Shown one piece after another: positions 50,955-59,557 of a DNA stretch of 64,000 nt (the first letter of the stretch is position 1; every line of letters begins with the position of its first letter). Origin of the DNA: Rhizorhabdus dicambivorans (GTDB lineage: Bacteria; Pseudomonadota; Alphaproteobacteria; Sphingomonadales; Sphingomonadaceae); NCBI RefSeq assembly GCF_002355275.1, contig NZ_CP023449.1, positions 4,256,001 through 4,320,000 of the forward strand. The letters run 5' to 3'. Position numbers and translations under genes: made by a program. The notes under the pieces are model-generated. The model made no database searches, was not told the origin of the DNA, and saw nothing but the letters and a program-made list of their open reading frames with translations.

Positions 50955-53648
50955 ATGACCGAGATGCAGCCGATCGCGCCGATCGGCGAAGCGCCGCCGT
51001 CGGCGCGCGCCCTGTTCTGGCGGCTGATGTGGCTCTACCAGGGCGGCTGCGCGGCGGCGATCGTCATCACCATGTCGCTCGGCCTGTTCGGGCTCGAACT
51101 CGCGCTCCGGCAATGGATCATCCTGATCGGCCTGACGCCGATCGTCGTCGCGGTCTACAACCTGTCCGACTGCTATCTGATCGTCCGCCATTACCGGCCG
51201 ATCGACAAGGCGTTGAGAGCGCTCGATGCCGGCACCGTCCCGTCGCAGGAGGTGCTTGCCGAAGCGGTCGTCCGCGCGCTCAATCTGCCCTTCTACAGCT
51301 TCATGCGGGTCACATTCCTGCATGGCCCGCTGGTCGGCGTGATGGTCTGCATCGTCCTGCCCGCCGGCAATTACTTCTTCGACGCCGGCATGGCCCCCTG
51401 GCAGATCATCGTGTTCGCCGCGACCTGCCTGTTCTTCGCCTCGCCCACCCACGCCATCTTCGAATATTTCGGGGTCAGCCGCGCGTTGGTGCCGACGATC
51501 ATCCGCCTGTCGAAGGAGCTGGGCCCGCTGCCCGCCGAATATCAGCAGGGCCTCGTCGCCATCCGGCTCAAGAGCAAGCTGCTCTACCTGACGATCTTCG
51601 TCGCCGCCCTGCCACTGATCTTCTTCGCCGCCTCGATCGTGTTCAAGGTGCAGCGGATGTTCCTGCTCCAGGGCATCGATCCGACCGCGTCGATGATGAT
51701 GCCGCTCTATATCTGGATCACCGGCGTCGTCCTCGTCTGCATGCTCGGATCGGTGCTGATGGCGCTGCTCACCGCGCATGAGGTGTCGCGCTCGGCGTCG
51801 CAGCTGATCGACAATATGCGGATGGTGGAGCGCGGCGATCTCGAGCAGGTCAAGCTCGAGGTCATCTCCACCGACGAATATGCCGACATCTACCGTGGCT
51901 TCCAGCTGATGGTCGAGGCGCTGCGCGAGGAACAGCTGATCCTGGAGGTCAGCAACGATCTGGCCGGCGAGCTCAAGCTGGAGCTGCTGATCGCCCGGAT
52001 CATGCGCACCACCGCCGACCTGCTCAACGCCGAGCGATCGACCCTGTTCGTCTATGATCGCAAGACCGACGAATTGTTCTCGCTGTTCGCCGATGGCGAC
52101 ATGGTCCGCGAGATCCGCCTGCCCTCGAACCGCGGCATCGCCGGCGCGGTGTTCACCAGCGGCATCGCGGAGAATATCGCCGATCCCTATGCGGATCCGC
52201 GCTTCAACCAGGAGGTCGACAAGGCGACCGGCTTCGTCACCCGCTCGATCCTGTGCCAGCCGATCTTCGATAAGAGCGGCGCCCGGATCGGCGTCACCCA
52301 GATCCTCAACAAGCGCGACGCGGCGGCCTTCACCGCGAAGGACGAGGCCCGCCTGCGCGCCTTCTCCGCCCAGATCGCGGTATGCCTGGAGAATGCCCGG
52401 CTGTTCGACGACGTGCTCTACATGAAGAACTATAACGAGAGCATCCTGAAGAGCACCTCGAACGCGGTCATCACCTTCGACGAGGAGCACCGGATCGTCA
52501 CCGCCAACGAGGCCGCCCGCAAGCTGATGAACGCATCGGACGCGCTGATCGGCACCCCCGCCAACGACGCCTTCACCGGCCGGAACGGCTGGATCGCCGA
52601 GCGGCTGGAACGTACCGACCGCGACCGCGAGGCCTATATCGCGGTCGATGCGGAGCTGGTCGGCCAGGACGGCGCCGCCTCCTCGATCAACCTCACCGCC
52701 GCGCCGCTGGTCGACGCCAATGACGCGGTGATCGGATCGATGCTGGTGATGGAGGACATCACCAGTGAGAAGCGCGTCCGCTCCACCATGGCACGCTACA
52801 TGTCCAAGGAGGTCGCCGACCAGCTATTGGAGGCCGGCGAGGACCAGCTGACCGGCAAGGCGCAGACCGTCTCGATCCTGTTCTCCGACGTGCGCGGCTT
52901 CACCACGATCGCCGAGAAGATCGGCGCGCGCGAGACGGTGACGATGCTCAACAGCTATTTCACCGAGATGGTCGACGTCATCTTCGAGCATAAGGGGATA
53001 CTCGACAAATATATCGGCGACGCGATCATGGCGCTGTTCGGCGCGCCCTTCGCCGGCCCCAACGACGCCGACAACGCGATCGCCACCGCGAACCAGATGC
53101 TGGTCGAGCTCAAGGCGCTCAACCTCAAGCGGGTGGAGATGGGCGAGGCGCCGATCGACATCGGCCTGGGCATCAGCACCGGCGACGTGATCGTCGGCAA
53201 TATCGGCTCGATCAAGCGCATGGAGTACACCGTCATCGGCGACAGCGTGAACCTCGCCTCGCGGCTGGAGGGCGCGAACAAGGCCTATGGCTCGAAGATC
53301 CTCTTCTCCGAATTCACCCATGCCCGGCTGGCCGATCCGAAGCTGGTGCGCGAGATCGACCTGATCCGGGTGAAGGGCAAGGATTTCCCGGTCGGCGTCC
53401 ATGAATCGCTCGGCTACCGCGCCGACGAGGTCGATCGCGGCCTGGGTGCGATGCTCGAACATTATGCCGAAGGGCTGGCCGCCTATCGCGCCATGCAATG
53501 GGCCGATGCCGAGCAGGCCTTCCTCACCGCGCTCAAGGCGATGCCGGGCGACGGCCCCTCGGCCATGTATGTCGAGCGCTGCCGCGCCTTCATGAAGACC
53601 CCCCCCGCCCCGGACTGGGATGGCGTCTGGACGCTCACCAGCAAATAG
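50955..53648 (+). CDS. Membrane adenylate cyclase with HAMP, GAF and PAS domains
   Basis: An 897-residue protein. Residues 20 to about 280 hold six hydrophobic helices (an uncommon membrane module), followed by a HAMP-like segment (LLTAHEVSRSASQLIDNMRMVERGDL), a GAF domain (ELLIARIMRTTADLLNAERSTLFVYD), a PAS domain (NESILKSTSNAVITFDEEHRIV) and a class III cyclase domain. The cyclase has both metal aspartates (FSDVRGFT and IGDAIMALFG), the adenine-selecting Lys/Asp region and VIGDSVNLASRLEG with the transition-state Asn/Arg. It should make cAMP in response to a membrane or GAF signal. A tetratricopeptide-like C-terminal tail follows. Confidence 0.93.
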   Translation: MTEMQPIAPIGEAPPSARALFWRLMWLYQGGCAAAIVITMSLGLFGLELALRQWIILIGLTPIVVAVYNLSDCYLIVRHYRPIDKALRALDAGTVPSQEVLAEAVVRALNLPFYSFMRVTFLHGPLVGVMVCIVLPAGNYFFDAGMAPWQIIVFAATCLFFASPTHAIFEYFGVSRALVPTIIRLSKELGPLPAEYQQGLVAIRLKSKLLYLTIFVAALPLIFFAASIVFKVQRMFLLQGIDPTASMMMPLYIWITGVVLVCMLGSVLMALLTAHEVSRSASQLIDNMRMVERGDLEQVKLEVISTDEYADIYRGFQLMVEALREEQLILEVSNDLAGELKLELLIARIMRTTADLLNAERSTLFVYDRKTDELFSLFADGDMVREIRLPSNRGIAGAVFTSGIAENIADPYADPRFNQEVDKATGFVTRSILCQPIFDKSGARIGVTQILNKRDAAAFTAKDEARLRAFSAQIAVCLENARLFDDVLYMKNYNESILKSTSNAVITFDEEHRIVTANEAARKLMNASDALIGTPANDAFTGRNGWIAERLERTDRDREAYIAVDAELVGQDGAASSINLTAAPLVDANDAVIGSMLVMEDITSEKRVRSTMARYMSKEVADQLLEAGEDQLTGKAQTVSILFSDVRGFTTIAEKIGARETVTMLNSYFTEMVDVIFEHKGILDKYIGDAIMALFGAPFAGPNDADNAIATANQMLVELKALNLKRVEMGEAPIDIGLGISTGDVIVGNIGSIKRMEYTVIGDSVNLASRLEGANKAYGSKILFSEFTHARLADPKLVREIDLIRVKGKDFPVGVHESLGYRADEVDRGLGAMLEHYAEGLAAYRAMQWADAEQAFLTALKAMPGDGPSAMYVERCRAFMKTPPAPDWDGVWTLTSK

Positions 53649-54809
53649 AACGCAGCACGGCTTCGTCAGCACGTCGTCAGGCCGGGCCTGATCCGGGGCC
53701 CCGCTTCTCGCCGGGTCGGGGGCCAGGGCCAGCATGATGGGGCGTCGCTCGCCGATCCGGTAATGGACCACATAGCCGATATGGTCGGACAGCATGCCGC
53801 CATCGGCCTCACGGCCGAACGGAGCCTCCACCCCGCTGGCGCTCAGCGCGACGCCGCCGCCCGGCACCGCGATCTGCCAGTCCTTGTTGTGGCGCAGCGC
53901 CCGGGCGGCATCGTCGCCGGGTTCGATCCAGCAATTCGCCGAGGCGGCAAGGCAGCGGGCCAGCGCCCCGCCTCCACCTTCGGCCTCGCCGCTCCAGCGC
54001 GCGGCGAACGCCCGCATCCATGTGACGCGCGGCCGCGACTTGCCGACGTTCAGGTCCCCCGCGACGATCGCCGGAACCCGCATCGCCTGCGCCGTCCGGA
54101 CCAGGCCGTCGAGCGTCTCGACCTGCCAGCGCCAGGCCTGGTCGGCACGGGCGACATCGGTGCCGGCGGCCTTGCGGGCATTCAGATGGGTGGCGATCAC
54201 CGCGACCGGCCGGTCGACGCCGGGCACGCGGACCAGCGCCATCACCATCCCCTTGTTGGCTAGGCAGTCGAAACCCGCGCAGGCATGGGCGGGAAAGGGC
54301 ACCCGCTTCACCGCCAGCACCGGATAATCGGACAGGATGAGGAGCCCGCTGTCGAGCCGGCGGCCCAGGCCCTCGCCAGTCAGCATCGATCCGGCGCGCA
54401 CGAAGGCCCGCTGCACGGGGTTCGCGGGCGGCATCGGCATCGCCTCGCGCGCCGGGCCGTTCACGACATGCGGATAGCCCGAAATCGCCGCGATCCGCTT
54501 GGCGCTGTCAGTGAAGGCTTCCTGCAGCACCACGACCGATGGCTGGCGGCCGGTGCGGCGATAGGCGGCCAGCCGCTCGCCGATCCGCTCCAGATCGGCG
54601 TCGCGGCCGATCGCGACCGGCCAGGGCAGGCCCTTCACATTATAGGTGAGCACCGAGAGATCCGATCCACCGCCGGGCGCGGCGGGCGCCGGCAGCGGCC
54701 GGACGCCGGTGGGGGTCGAGGCGGACAGCATCGCCACGCCGATCCCCATCGCCACGCCCAGGGCACCCCCGGCGAGGATCAGCCGCCGGCCATGATCGCG
54801 CATTGTCAT
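52824..54809 (-). CDS. Endonuclease/exonuclease/phosphatase-family protein running antisense into the cyclase gene
   Basis: An EEP-fold hydrolase with signal anchor (LILAGGALGVAMGIGVAML). SDLSVLTYNVKGLPWPV, VVVLQEAFTDS, ATHLNARKA, AGDLNVGKSRP and SDHIGYVVHYRI are the catalytic blocks (Glu, Asp, Asn, His), resembling bacterial sphingomyelinase-like enzymes or endonucleases. The recognisable domain ends near 53750. No stop codon follows, and the frame stays open to 52824, overlapping the cyclase gene on the other strand by about 825 bases. The tail (about 300 residues) is probably not a natural domain; a stop was perhaps lost by insertion of a repeat-like sequence near 53680-53710. Confidence 0.75.
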   Translation of the reverse strand: MTMRDHGRRLILAGGALGVAMGIGVAMLSASTPTGVRPLPAPAAPGGGSDLSVLTYNVKGLPWPVAIGRDADLERIGERLAAYRRTGRQPSVVVLQEAFTDSAKRIAAISGYPHVVNGPAREAMPMPPANPVQRAFVRAGSMLTGEGLGRRLDSGLLILSDYPVLAVKRVPFPAHACAGFDCLANKGMVMALVRVPGVDRPVAVIATHLNARKAAGTDVARADQAWRWQVETLDGLVRTAQAMRVPAIVAGDLNVGKSRPRVTWMRAFAARWSGEAEGGGGALARCLAASANCWIEPGDDAARALRHNKDWQIAVPGGGVALSASGVEAPFGREADGGMLSDHIGYVVHYRIGERRPIMLALAPDPARSGAPDQARPDDVLTKPCCVLFAGERPDAIPVRGGGGLHEGAAALDIHGRGAVARHRLERGEEGLLGIGPLHGAIGGQPFGIMFEHRTQAAIDLVGAVAERFMDADREILALHPDQVDLAHQLRIGQPGMGEFGEEDLRAIGLVRALQPRGEVHAVADDGVLHALDRADIADDHVAGADAQADVDRRLAHLHPLEVERLELDQHLVRGGDRVVGVVGAGEGRAEQRHDRVADIFVEYPLMLEDDVDHLGEIAVEHRHRLARADLLGDRGEAAHVGEQDRDGLRLAGQLVLAGLQ

Positions 54810-54942
54810 GCCCGGTCCGATAGCGCCGGCTCCGGTCGGGCCGGTTACGGCTCATGGGCGGCTTTGCGTCGCCGCGATGACGCGGCTGTCATAATCGGCG
54901 GGGATCATCCAACCGTCATCATGGCCTGCTAGCGGACCGGCG

Positions 54943-55731
54943 ATGATCGATCTGCTCCTTGCCGCCGCGCTGGCCGCCACTGCTCCCGCCACCGAAATCG
55001 AACGCTTCCCCGCAGCGGAGGCCCACCAGGGCGTCGTCGCCGACGCGCGCTTCGTCTACGCCATTTCGAATGCGGCCATCGGCAAATATGACCGCCGCAC
55101 CCATCGGCGCGTGGCGGAATGGCGCGGCGATCCCGCCCGCTTCGTCCATATGAACAGTTGCTCGCTGCGGGGCCGGCGGCTCGTCTGCGCGCTTTCCAAC
55201 TATCCTGCGGTGCCGATGGAAAGCTCGGTCGAGTGGTTCGATCTCGACCGGATGGAGCATCTGCGCACGCACCGCCTGGGCCGGGCGCGTGGTTCGCTCA
55301 CCTGGATCAGCTGGCATGCCGGAAGCTGGTGGGCCTGCTTCGCCCATTATGACGGCAGGGGCGGCGAGCCTGGGCGCGATCACAGGTCGACGGTGCTGGT
55401 GCGCTATGACCGACACTTCGCCGAACAGGGCGTATTCCGCTTCCCCGATGCGCTGCTCGGCCGCTTCGCGCCCTATAGTTCGTCGGGTGGCGCCTGGGGG
55501 CGGGACGGGCTGCTCTATGTGACCGGCCACGACCGGCCCGAGCTCTATGCGCTGCGCCTGCCGGAAAGCGGCGATGTGCTCGAACAGGTCGCGACGATCG
55601 CGACGCCGACCGGCGGGCAGGCGATTGCCTGGGATAGCAAGGGCGGCCGCACCCTCTGGTCGATCGATCGGGCGAAGGCCGAGGTGGTGGCGTCGAAGGT
55701 GCCGGCGGTGGCGGGCAGGCGCCACCCCTGA
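54943..55731 (+). CDS. Secreted beta-propeller-like protein, unknown
   Basis: A 262-residue protein with a short signal peptide (LLLAAALAATAPA). It carries repeated strand patterns such as DARFVYAISNAAIGKYDRRTHRRVAEW and DGLLYVTGHDRPELYALRLP, with Trp/Tyr-rich blades suggesting a small beta-propeller. I do not recognise a named family. It faces away from the EEP gene and ends seven bases before the phosphotransferase stop. Confidence 0.7.
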   Translation: MIDLLLAAALAATAPATEIERFPAAEAHQGVVADARFVYAISNAAIGKYDRRTHRRVAEWRGDPARFVHMNSCSLRGRRLVCALSNYPAVPMESSVEWFDLDRMEHLRTHRLGRARGSLTWISWHAGSWWACFAHYDGRGGEPGRDHRSTVLVRYDRHFAEQGVFRFPDALLGRFAPYSSSGGAWGRDGLLYVTGHDRPELYALRLPESGDVLEQVATIATPTGGQAIAWDSKGGRTLWSIDRAKAEVVASKVPAVAGRRHP

Positions 55732-55738
55732 AACGCCC

Positions 55739-56800
55739 TCACCCGATCTGCGCGCGGGCGATCGCGGCCAGTTCCGGGAACAGCTTCGCCCGCGCTGCCG
55801 CCTGGGCGGAAGCGGCGGTGCCGCGGATCACGCGGCCCTTGATGCCGTGGAAGATCGCAGCCAGCCGGAAGAAATTGAAGGCGGTATAGAAGCGATAGTT
55901 GGGGATCGAGTTCCGTCCCGTCCGCGCGCAATAGGCGGCGATATAATCTTCTTCCGACGGGATGTTCAGCGCCTTGAGGTCGGCCCCCGCCAGCCCCGCC
56001 ACGATGTGCGGCGGCATATCGTACATCATCGCATGATAGGCGAAGTCGGCCAGCGGATGGCCCAGCGTCGACAGCTCCCAGTCGAGCACCGCCAGCACCC
56101 TGGGCTCGGTGGGATGGAAAATCATGTTGTCGATGCGGAAATCGCCATGGACGATGGCGGTCTCGTCGCCGGGCGGGATGTTCGCCTGCAGCCAGTCGAT
56201 CACCCTGTCCATGTTCGCATCGCGCCCGGCCTCGGCATCGTCGCGATACTGCTGCGACCAGCGGCCGATCTGACGCTCGAAATAATTGCCGGGCCTGCCA
56301 TAGTCGCCCAGGCCGACCGCCTCGTAATCGACATTGTGGAGCGCGGCGATCGTCGCGTTCATCGCGTCGAAATAGGCCGGACGATCGGCGGCCGACACCT
56401 CGGGAATGGTCGCGTCCCAGAAGATGCGCCCCTCCACCATGTCCATGATGTAGAACCAGGTACCGATCACCGCATCGTCGGTGCACAGCGCGTGGACATG
56501 CGCCACCGGGAATCCGGCCTTGCCCAGCCCGATCAGCACCTTCGCCTCGCGCTCGACCGCATGGGCGCCCTTCAGCAGCTGGCCCGGCGGCTTGCGGCGC
56601 AGCACATAGGCCTTGCCCGGCGTCACCAGCTTGTAGGTGGGGTTGGACTGGCCGCCCTTGAACTGCTCGACGGTCAGCGGGCCGGCGAAGCCCGGCACAT
56701 GCGCCTCCATCCAGCGCGCCAGCGACGCCTCGTCGAAGGCGAAGCCGGCGCGAACCGCCGTCGTGCCCTCATTCTCGCTCTGGCCCGCGCCTGCGCTCAT
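55739..56800 (-). CDS. Phosphotransferase-family (APH/ACAD10-like) protein
   Basis: A 353-residue protein of the aminoglycoside phosphotransferase fold. FKGGQSNPTYKL starts the N-lobe, YVLRRKPPGQLLKGAHAVEREAKVL follows, and the catalytic loop AIVHGDFRIDNMIFHPTEPRVLAVLDWELSTLG has the Brenner motif and DFG-like Asp. This group pairs with acyl-CoA dehydrogenases (as in human ACAD10/11, which phosphorylate 4-hydroxy acids). ATG 56800 overlaps the dehydrogenase stop. Together they probably degrade 4-hydroxyacyl-CoA compounds (inference from ACAD11). Confidence 0.88.
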   Translation of the reverse strand: MSAGAGQSENEGTTAVRAGFAFDEASLARWMEAHVPGFAGPLTVEQFKGGQSNPTYKLVTPGKAYVLRRKPPGQLLKGAHAVEREAKVLIGLGKAGFPVAHVHALCTDDAVIGTWFYIMDMVEGRIFWDATIPEVSAADRPAYFDAMNATIAALHNVDYEAVGLGDYGRPGNYFERQIGRWSQQYRDDAEAGRDANMDRVIDWLQANIPPGDETAIVHGDFRIDNMIFHPTEPRVLAVLDWELSTLGHPLADFAYHAMMYDMPPHIVAGLAGADLKALNIPSEEDYIAAYCARTGRNSIPNYRFYTAFNFFRLAAIFHGIKGRVIRGTAASAQAAARAKLFPELAAIARAQIG

Positions 56801-57975
56801 GCCGCGTGGGCCTGGCTCTGGGCAGCCTTGGCATGGTCGCGCTTGATCTTCTTGGCGAGCGACCATTTGTGCACCTCGGTCGGGCCGTCATAGATGCGGA
56901 AGGCGCGGATCTCGCGGAACACCTGCTCCACCACGGTGTCGCCCGAGACCCCGGTGCCGCCCATCACCTGCACGCAGCGGTCGGCGACGCGATAGAGCGC
57001 CTCCGACACCGCGACCTTGGCCATCGAGCTTTCGACCGTTCCCAGCGAACCGCTGTCGAGCACGCCCGCGCACCAGTCGATCATCAGTTCGCACTGCTGC
57101 AGGTCGATCATGTTCTCGGCCAGCATGAAGCCGACGCCCTCATGGTCGATCAGTTTCTTGCCGAAGGCGTCGCGCCGGCACGCATAGTCGCTGGCGATCT
57201 CCTGCGCGCGGATCGCGCAGCCCAGCCAGCGCATGCAGTGCGACAGCCGCGCCGGGCTCAGCCGCACCTGCGCATATTTGAAGCCCTCGCCGCTTGCGCC
57301 CAGCATCTGGCTGGCGGGCACGCGCAGATTGTCGATCGCCACCACCGAATGGCCGCCGGGCATCGAGCTGTCGATGGTGTCCAGCACCCGCTCGATCCGG
57401 ATCGCCGGATCGGGCAGGTCGACCAGGAACATGCAGGCGCCGTCTTCCGACTTGGCCATGACGATCCCCACCTTCGCGCCCGCGGCGCCGGTGATGAACG
57501 CCTTGCGCCCGTTGATCACCCAATGGTCGCCATCGAGCCGGCAGAGGGTCTGCATCATCGACGGGTCGGAGCCCGCGCCGCCCTCGGCCGCCGGCTCGGT
57601 CATGAAGAAGGCCGAACGGCTGTCCCCCGCGACGAGCTGGTCGAGGAAACGCGCCTTCTGCTCGGCCGAACCGACCTTGCCGATCAGGTACATATTGCCC
57701 TCGTCGGGCGCCATGGTGTTCACCGCCAGCGGCCCCAGCGGCGACAGGCCAGACTTGATCAGCACGATTGCGGTTTCGCGCTGGCTGAGGTGCGATCCGT
57801 CGGGCAGGATGTGCGGGGTGAGCACCCCCGCCGCGCGGGCCTTGCCGCGCATCTCCTGCACCAGCTCATCGGTCGGGCCGTGCGATGTCGCGCGCGGGTC
57901 CTTCTCATAGGGGATCACGGTTTCGCGGACGAAGGCTTCGACCTTGGCCGCGATCGCGCGGGCGCGTTCGGTCAT
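56797..57975 (-). CDS. Acyl-CoA dehydrogenase (ACAD10/11-like)
   Basis: A 392-residue FAD acyl-CoA dehydrogenase: FFMTEPAAEGGAGSDPSMMQT (FAD/substrate loop), WVINGRKAFITGAA, RDAFGKKLIDHEGVGFMLAENM and the C-terminal QVMGGTGVSGDTVVEQVFREIRAFRIYDGPTEVHK stretch. Sequence and context fit the ACAD10/11 subgroup. It introduces a double bond in an acyl-CoA; electrons go to ETF. It lies 13 bases after an SDR and overlaps the phosphotransferase gene. Confidence 0.92.
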   Translation of the reverse strand: MTERARAIAAKVEAFVRETVIPYEKDPRATSHGPTDELVQEMRGKARAAGVLTPHILPDGSHLSQRETAIVLIKSGLSPLGPLAVNTMAPDEGNMYLIGKVGSAEQKARFLDQLVAGDSRSAFFMTEPAAEGGAGSDPSMMQTLCRLDGDHWVINGRKAFITGAAGAKVGIVMAKSEDGACMFLVDLPDPAIRIERVLDTIDSSMPGGHSVVAIDNLRVPASQMLGASGEGFKYAQVRLSPARLSHCMRWLGCAIRAQEIASDYACRRDAFGKKLIDHEGVGFMLAENMIDLQQCELMIDWCAGVLDSGSLGTVESSMAKVAVSEALYRVADRCVQVMGGTGVSGDTVVEQVFREIRAFRIYDGPTEVHKWSLAKKIKRDHAKAAQSQAHAA

Positions 57976-57988
57976 TCCATTTCTCCGT

Positions 57989-58744
57989 TCAAAGGGTGCT
58001 GGTCAGGTGGCCGCCATCGGCGACGATCACCGATCCGGTCATGTAGGCGGACGCGTCCGAGGCGAGCAGCAGCAGCGGCCCGTCCAGGTCGCTGGGCTGG
58101 CCGAGGCGGCGTTGCGGGATACGCCGGATCATCGCCTTGCCCGGCTCGGTCTCCCAGAAGTCGCGGTTCAGGTCGGTCGAGATGTAGCCCGGGCAGATGC
58201 AGTTCACGCGGATGCCCGAGCGGGCCAGTTCCAGCGCCGCCACCTTGGTGATCTGTATGACGGCGGCCTTGGACGCCGCATAGGTCGAGACATGGGCGCC
58301 CTGCCGCAGGCCCAGGATCGAGGCGATGTTGATGATCGATCCGCCCTGCCCCCGCGCCTGCATCGCCCGCGCGGCCGCCTGGGTGAGCAGGAACATGCCC
58401 TTGGCGTTGGTGTCGACCACCCGGTCCCAGTCTTCCCCGCTCTGCTCGAGAAAGGGTTTCTCGACCACGACGCCGGCATTGTTGACCAGGATGTCGACCT
58501 CCGCGAGGCGCGCTTCGAGGCCGGCGATGCTGGTGGGGCTGCTGACGTCGAGCGAGACCTCCTCGGCGCGCCCCCCCGCCGCGCGGATGCGCCCCGCCAC
58601 CTCGGCCAATGCCTCGGCGCGACGCGCCGCGAGGATCACCGCCGCCCCGGCCCGCGCCAGCGTTTCGGCGAAATGGGCGCCCAGCCCCGCCGAAGCGCCG
58701 GTAACGAGGGCGGTCTTGCCCGCCAGGTTGAACAGTTCGGCCAT
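57989..58744 (-). CDS. Short-chain dehydrogenase/reductase
   Basis: Classical SDR of 251 residues: VTGASAGLGAHFAE near 14, NNAG at 88-91, catalytic Ser142, Tyr155, Lys159 (STYAASKAA). Typical end MTGSVIVADGGHL. First gene of the minus-strand operon with acyl-CoA dehydrogenase and phosphotransferase, and divergent from the GntR gene; its start is 40 bases from the candidate GntR operator. Likely a 3-hydroxyacyl or ketoacyl oxidoreductase in the same catabolic route. Confidence 0.9.
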   Translation of the reverse strand: MAELFNLAGKTALVTGASAGLGAHFAETLARAGAAVILAARRAEALAEVAGRIRAAGGRAEEVSLDVSSPTSIAGLEARLAEVDILVNNAGVVVEKPFLEQSGEDWDRVVDTNAKGMFLLTQAAARAMQARGQGGSIINIASILGLRQGAHVSTYAASKAAVIQITKVAALELARSGIRVNCICPGYISTDLNRDFWETEPGKAMIRRIPQRRLGQPSDLDGPLLLLASDASAYMTGSVIVADGGHLTSTL

Positions 58745-58784
58745 ATGGCTCCTCCCGCGAATCTATCGCTCGACTATGGAACAG

Positions 58785-58799
58785 GATTGTGGAACAATC
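58785..58799. promoter_or_regulatory. Candidate GntR/FadR-type operator
   Basis: GATTGTGGAACAATC has perfect six-base arms and fits TNGTNNNACNA, the FadR-subfamily operator form. It covers the GTG start of the GntR gene and lies in the 44-base divergent region. Confidence 0.6.
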
Positions 58800-59481
58800 A
58801 ATCGACATGGCGGCACTCTCATCCTCCGGCCCTGCCGAGCCCTGGCCCGGCCCCGAGCCTTCGGGATCGGCGCGGCGCGTCTATCTGGGCATCCTCGGCG
58901 ATCTGGAGGCGGGGCGGATGGTGCCGGGCCAGCGGCTCGTCGAGACCGAACTGGCGCAGCGTTTCGAGGTCGGCCGCAATGCGGTGCGGGAGGCGATGCA
59001 GCACCTCGCCGGACGCGGCGTGGTCGATCTCAGCCCGAACCGCTCGCCGGCCATCCGGCGGCTCGACCTCGCCGAATGCTTCGAGGTGCTCGACGTCGCC
59101 GAGACGATGACCCGCCTGGTCGCGCGCAGCGCCGCGCGGCGCTTCGGCCCGGATCATGCCGATGCGCTGGAGCGCGCGATCACCGACCTGGCCGAGGCGG
59201 CAGCGGGGGAGCCCGTGCAGTTCAGCGCGGCGCGACGGCGCTTCTACCGCACCCTGCTGCTGATCGGCGGCAATCGCGAGCTGCAGCGGCTGTTCCCCGG
59301 CATCGGCACGCACATCATCCATGCCCAATATCCCTCGCCCCGGATGCAGGGGATCAGGCTGGCCGACTATCAGGCGATGGCCCGCGCGATCGCGGCTGGC
59401 GACGGGGAAGGCGCGGAGGCCGCGGCCGGCGCGCATGTCGAGCATGTCCGCAGCGTGATCCGCGAACTCGCCCGGATGTAA
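58789..59481 (+). CDS. GntR-family regulator, FCD (FadR) subfamily
   Basis: A 230-residue regulator. A winged helix RVYLGILGDLEAGRMVPGQRLVETELAQRFEVGRNAVREAMQHL is followed by an all-helical FCD ligand domain (LDVAETMTRLVARSAARRFGPDHADAL, RRRFYRTLLLIGGNRELQRLF and a late His in AAAGAHVEHVRSVIREL). Start is GTG 58789 or ATG 58807; the operator overlaps the former. It probably represses the divergent dehydrogenase operon and itself, responding to an acyl or organic acid ligand (inference). Confidence 0.9.
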   Translation: MEQSIDMAALSSSGPAEPWPGPEPSGSARRVYLGILGDLEAGRMVPGQRLVETELAQRFEVGRNAVREAMQHLAGRGVVDLSPNRSPAIRRLDLAECFEVLDVAETMTRLVARSAARRFGPDHADALERAITDLAEAAAGEPVQFSAARRRFYRTLLLIGGNRELQRLFPGIGTHIIHAQYPSPRMQGIRLADYQAMARAIAAGDGEGAEAAAGAHVEHVRSVIRELARM

Positions 59482-59557
59482 CCGCATCGCTATATGTAAC
59501 AAAGCATGTTTACGTAGCGGCCATTGCGGGCCATGATCTGGGCATGTGGGGGGCACG

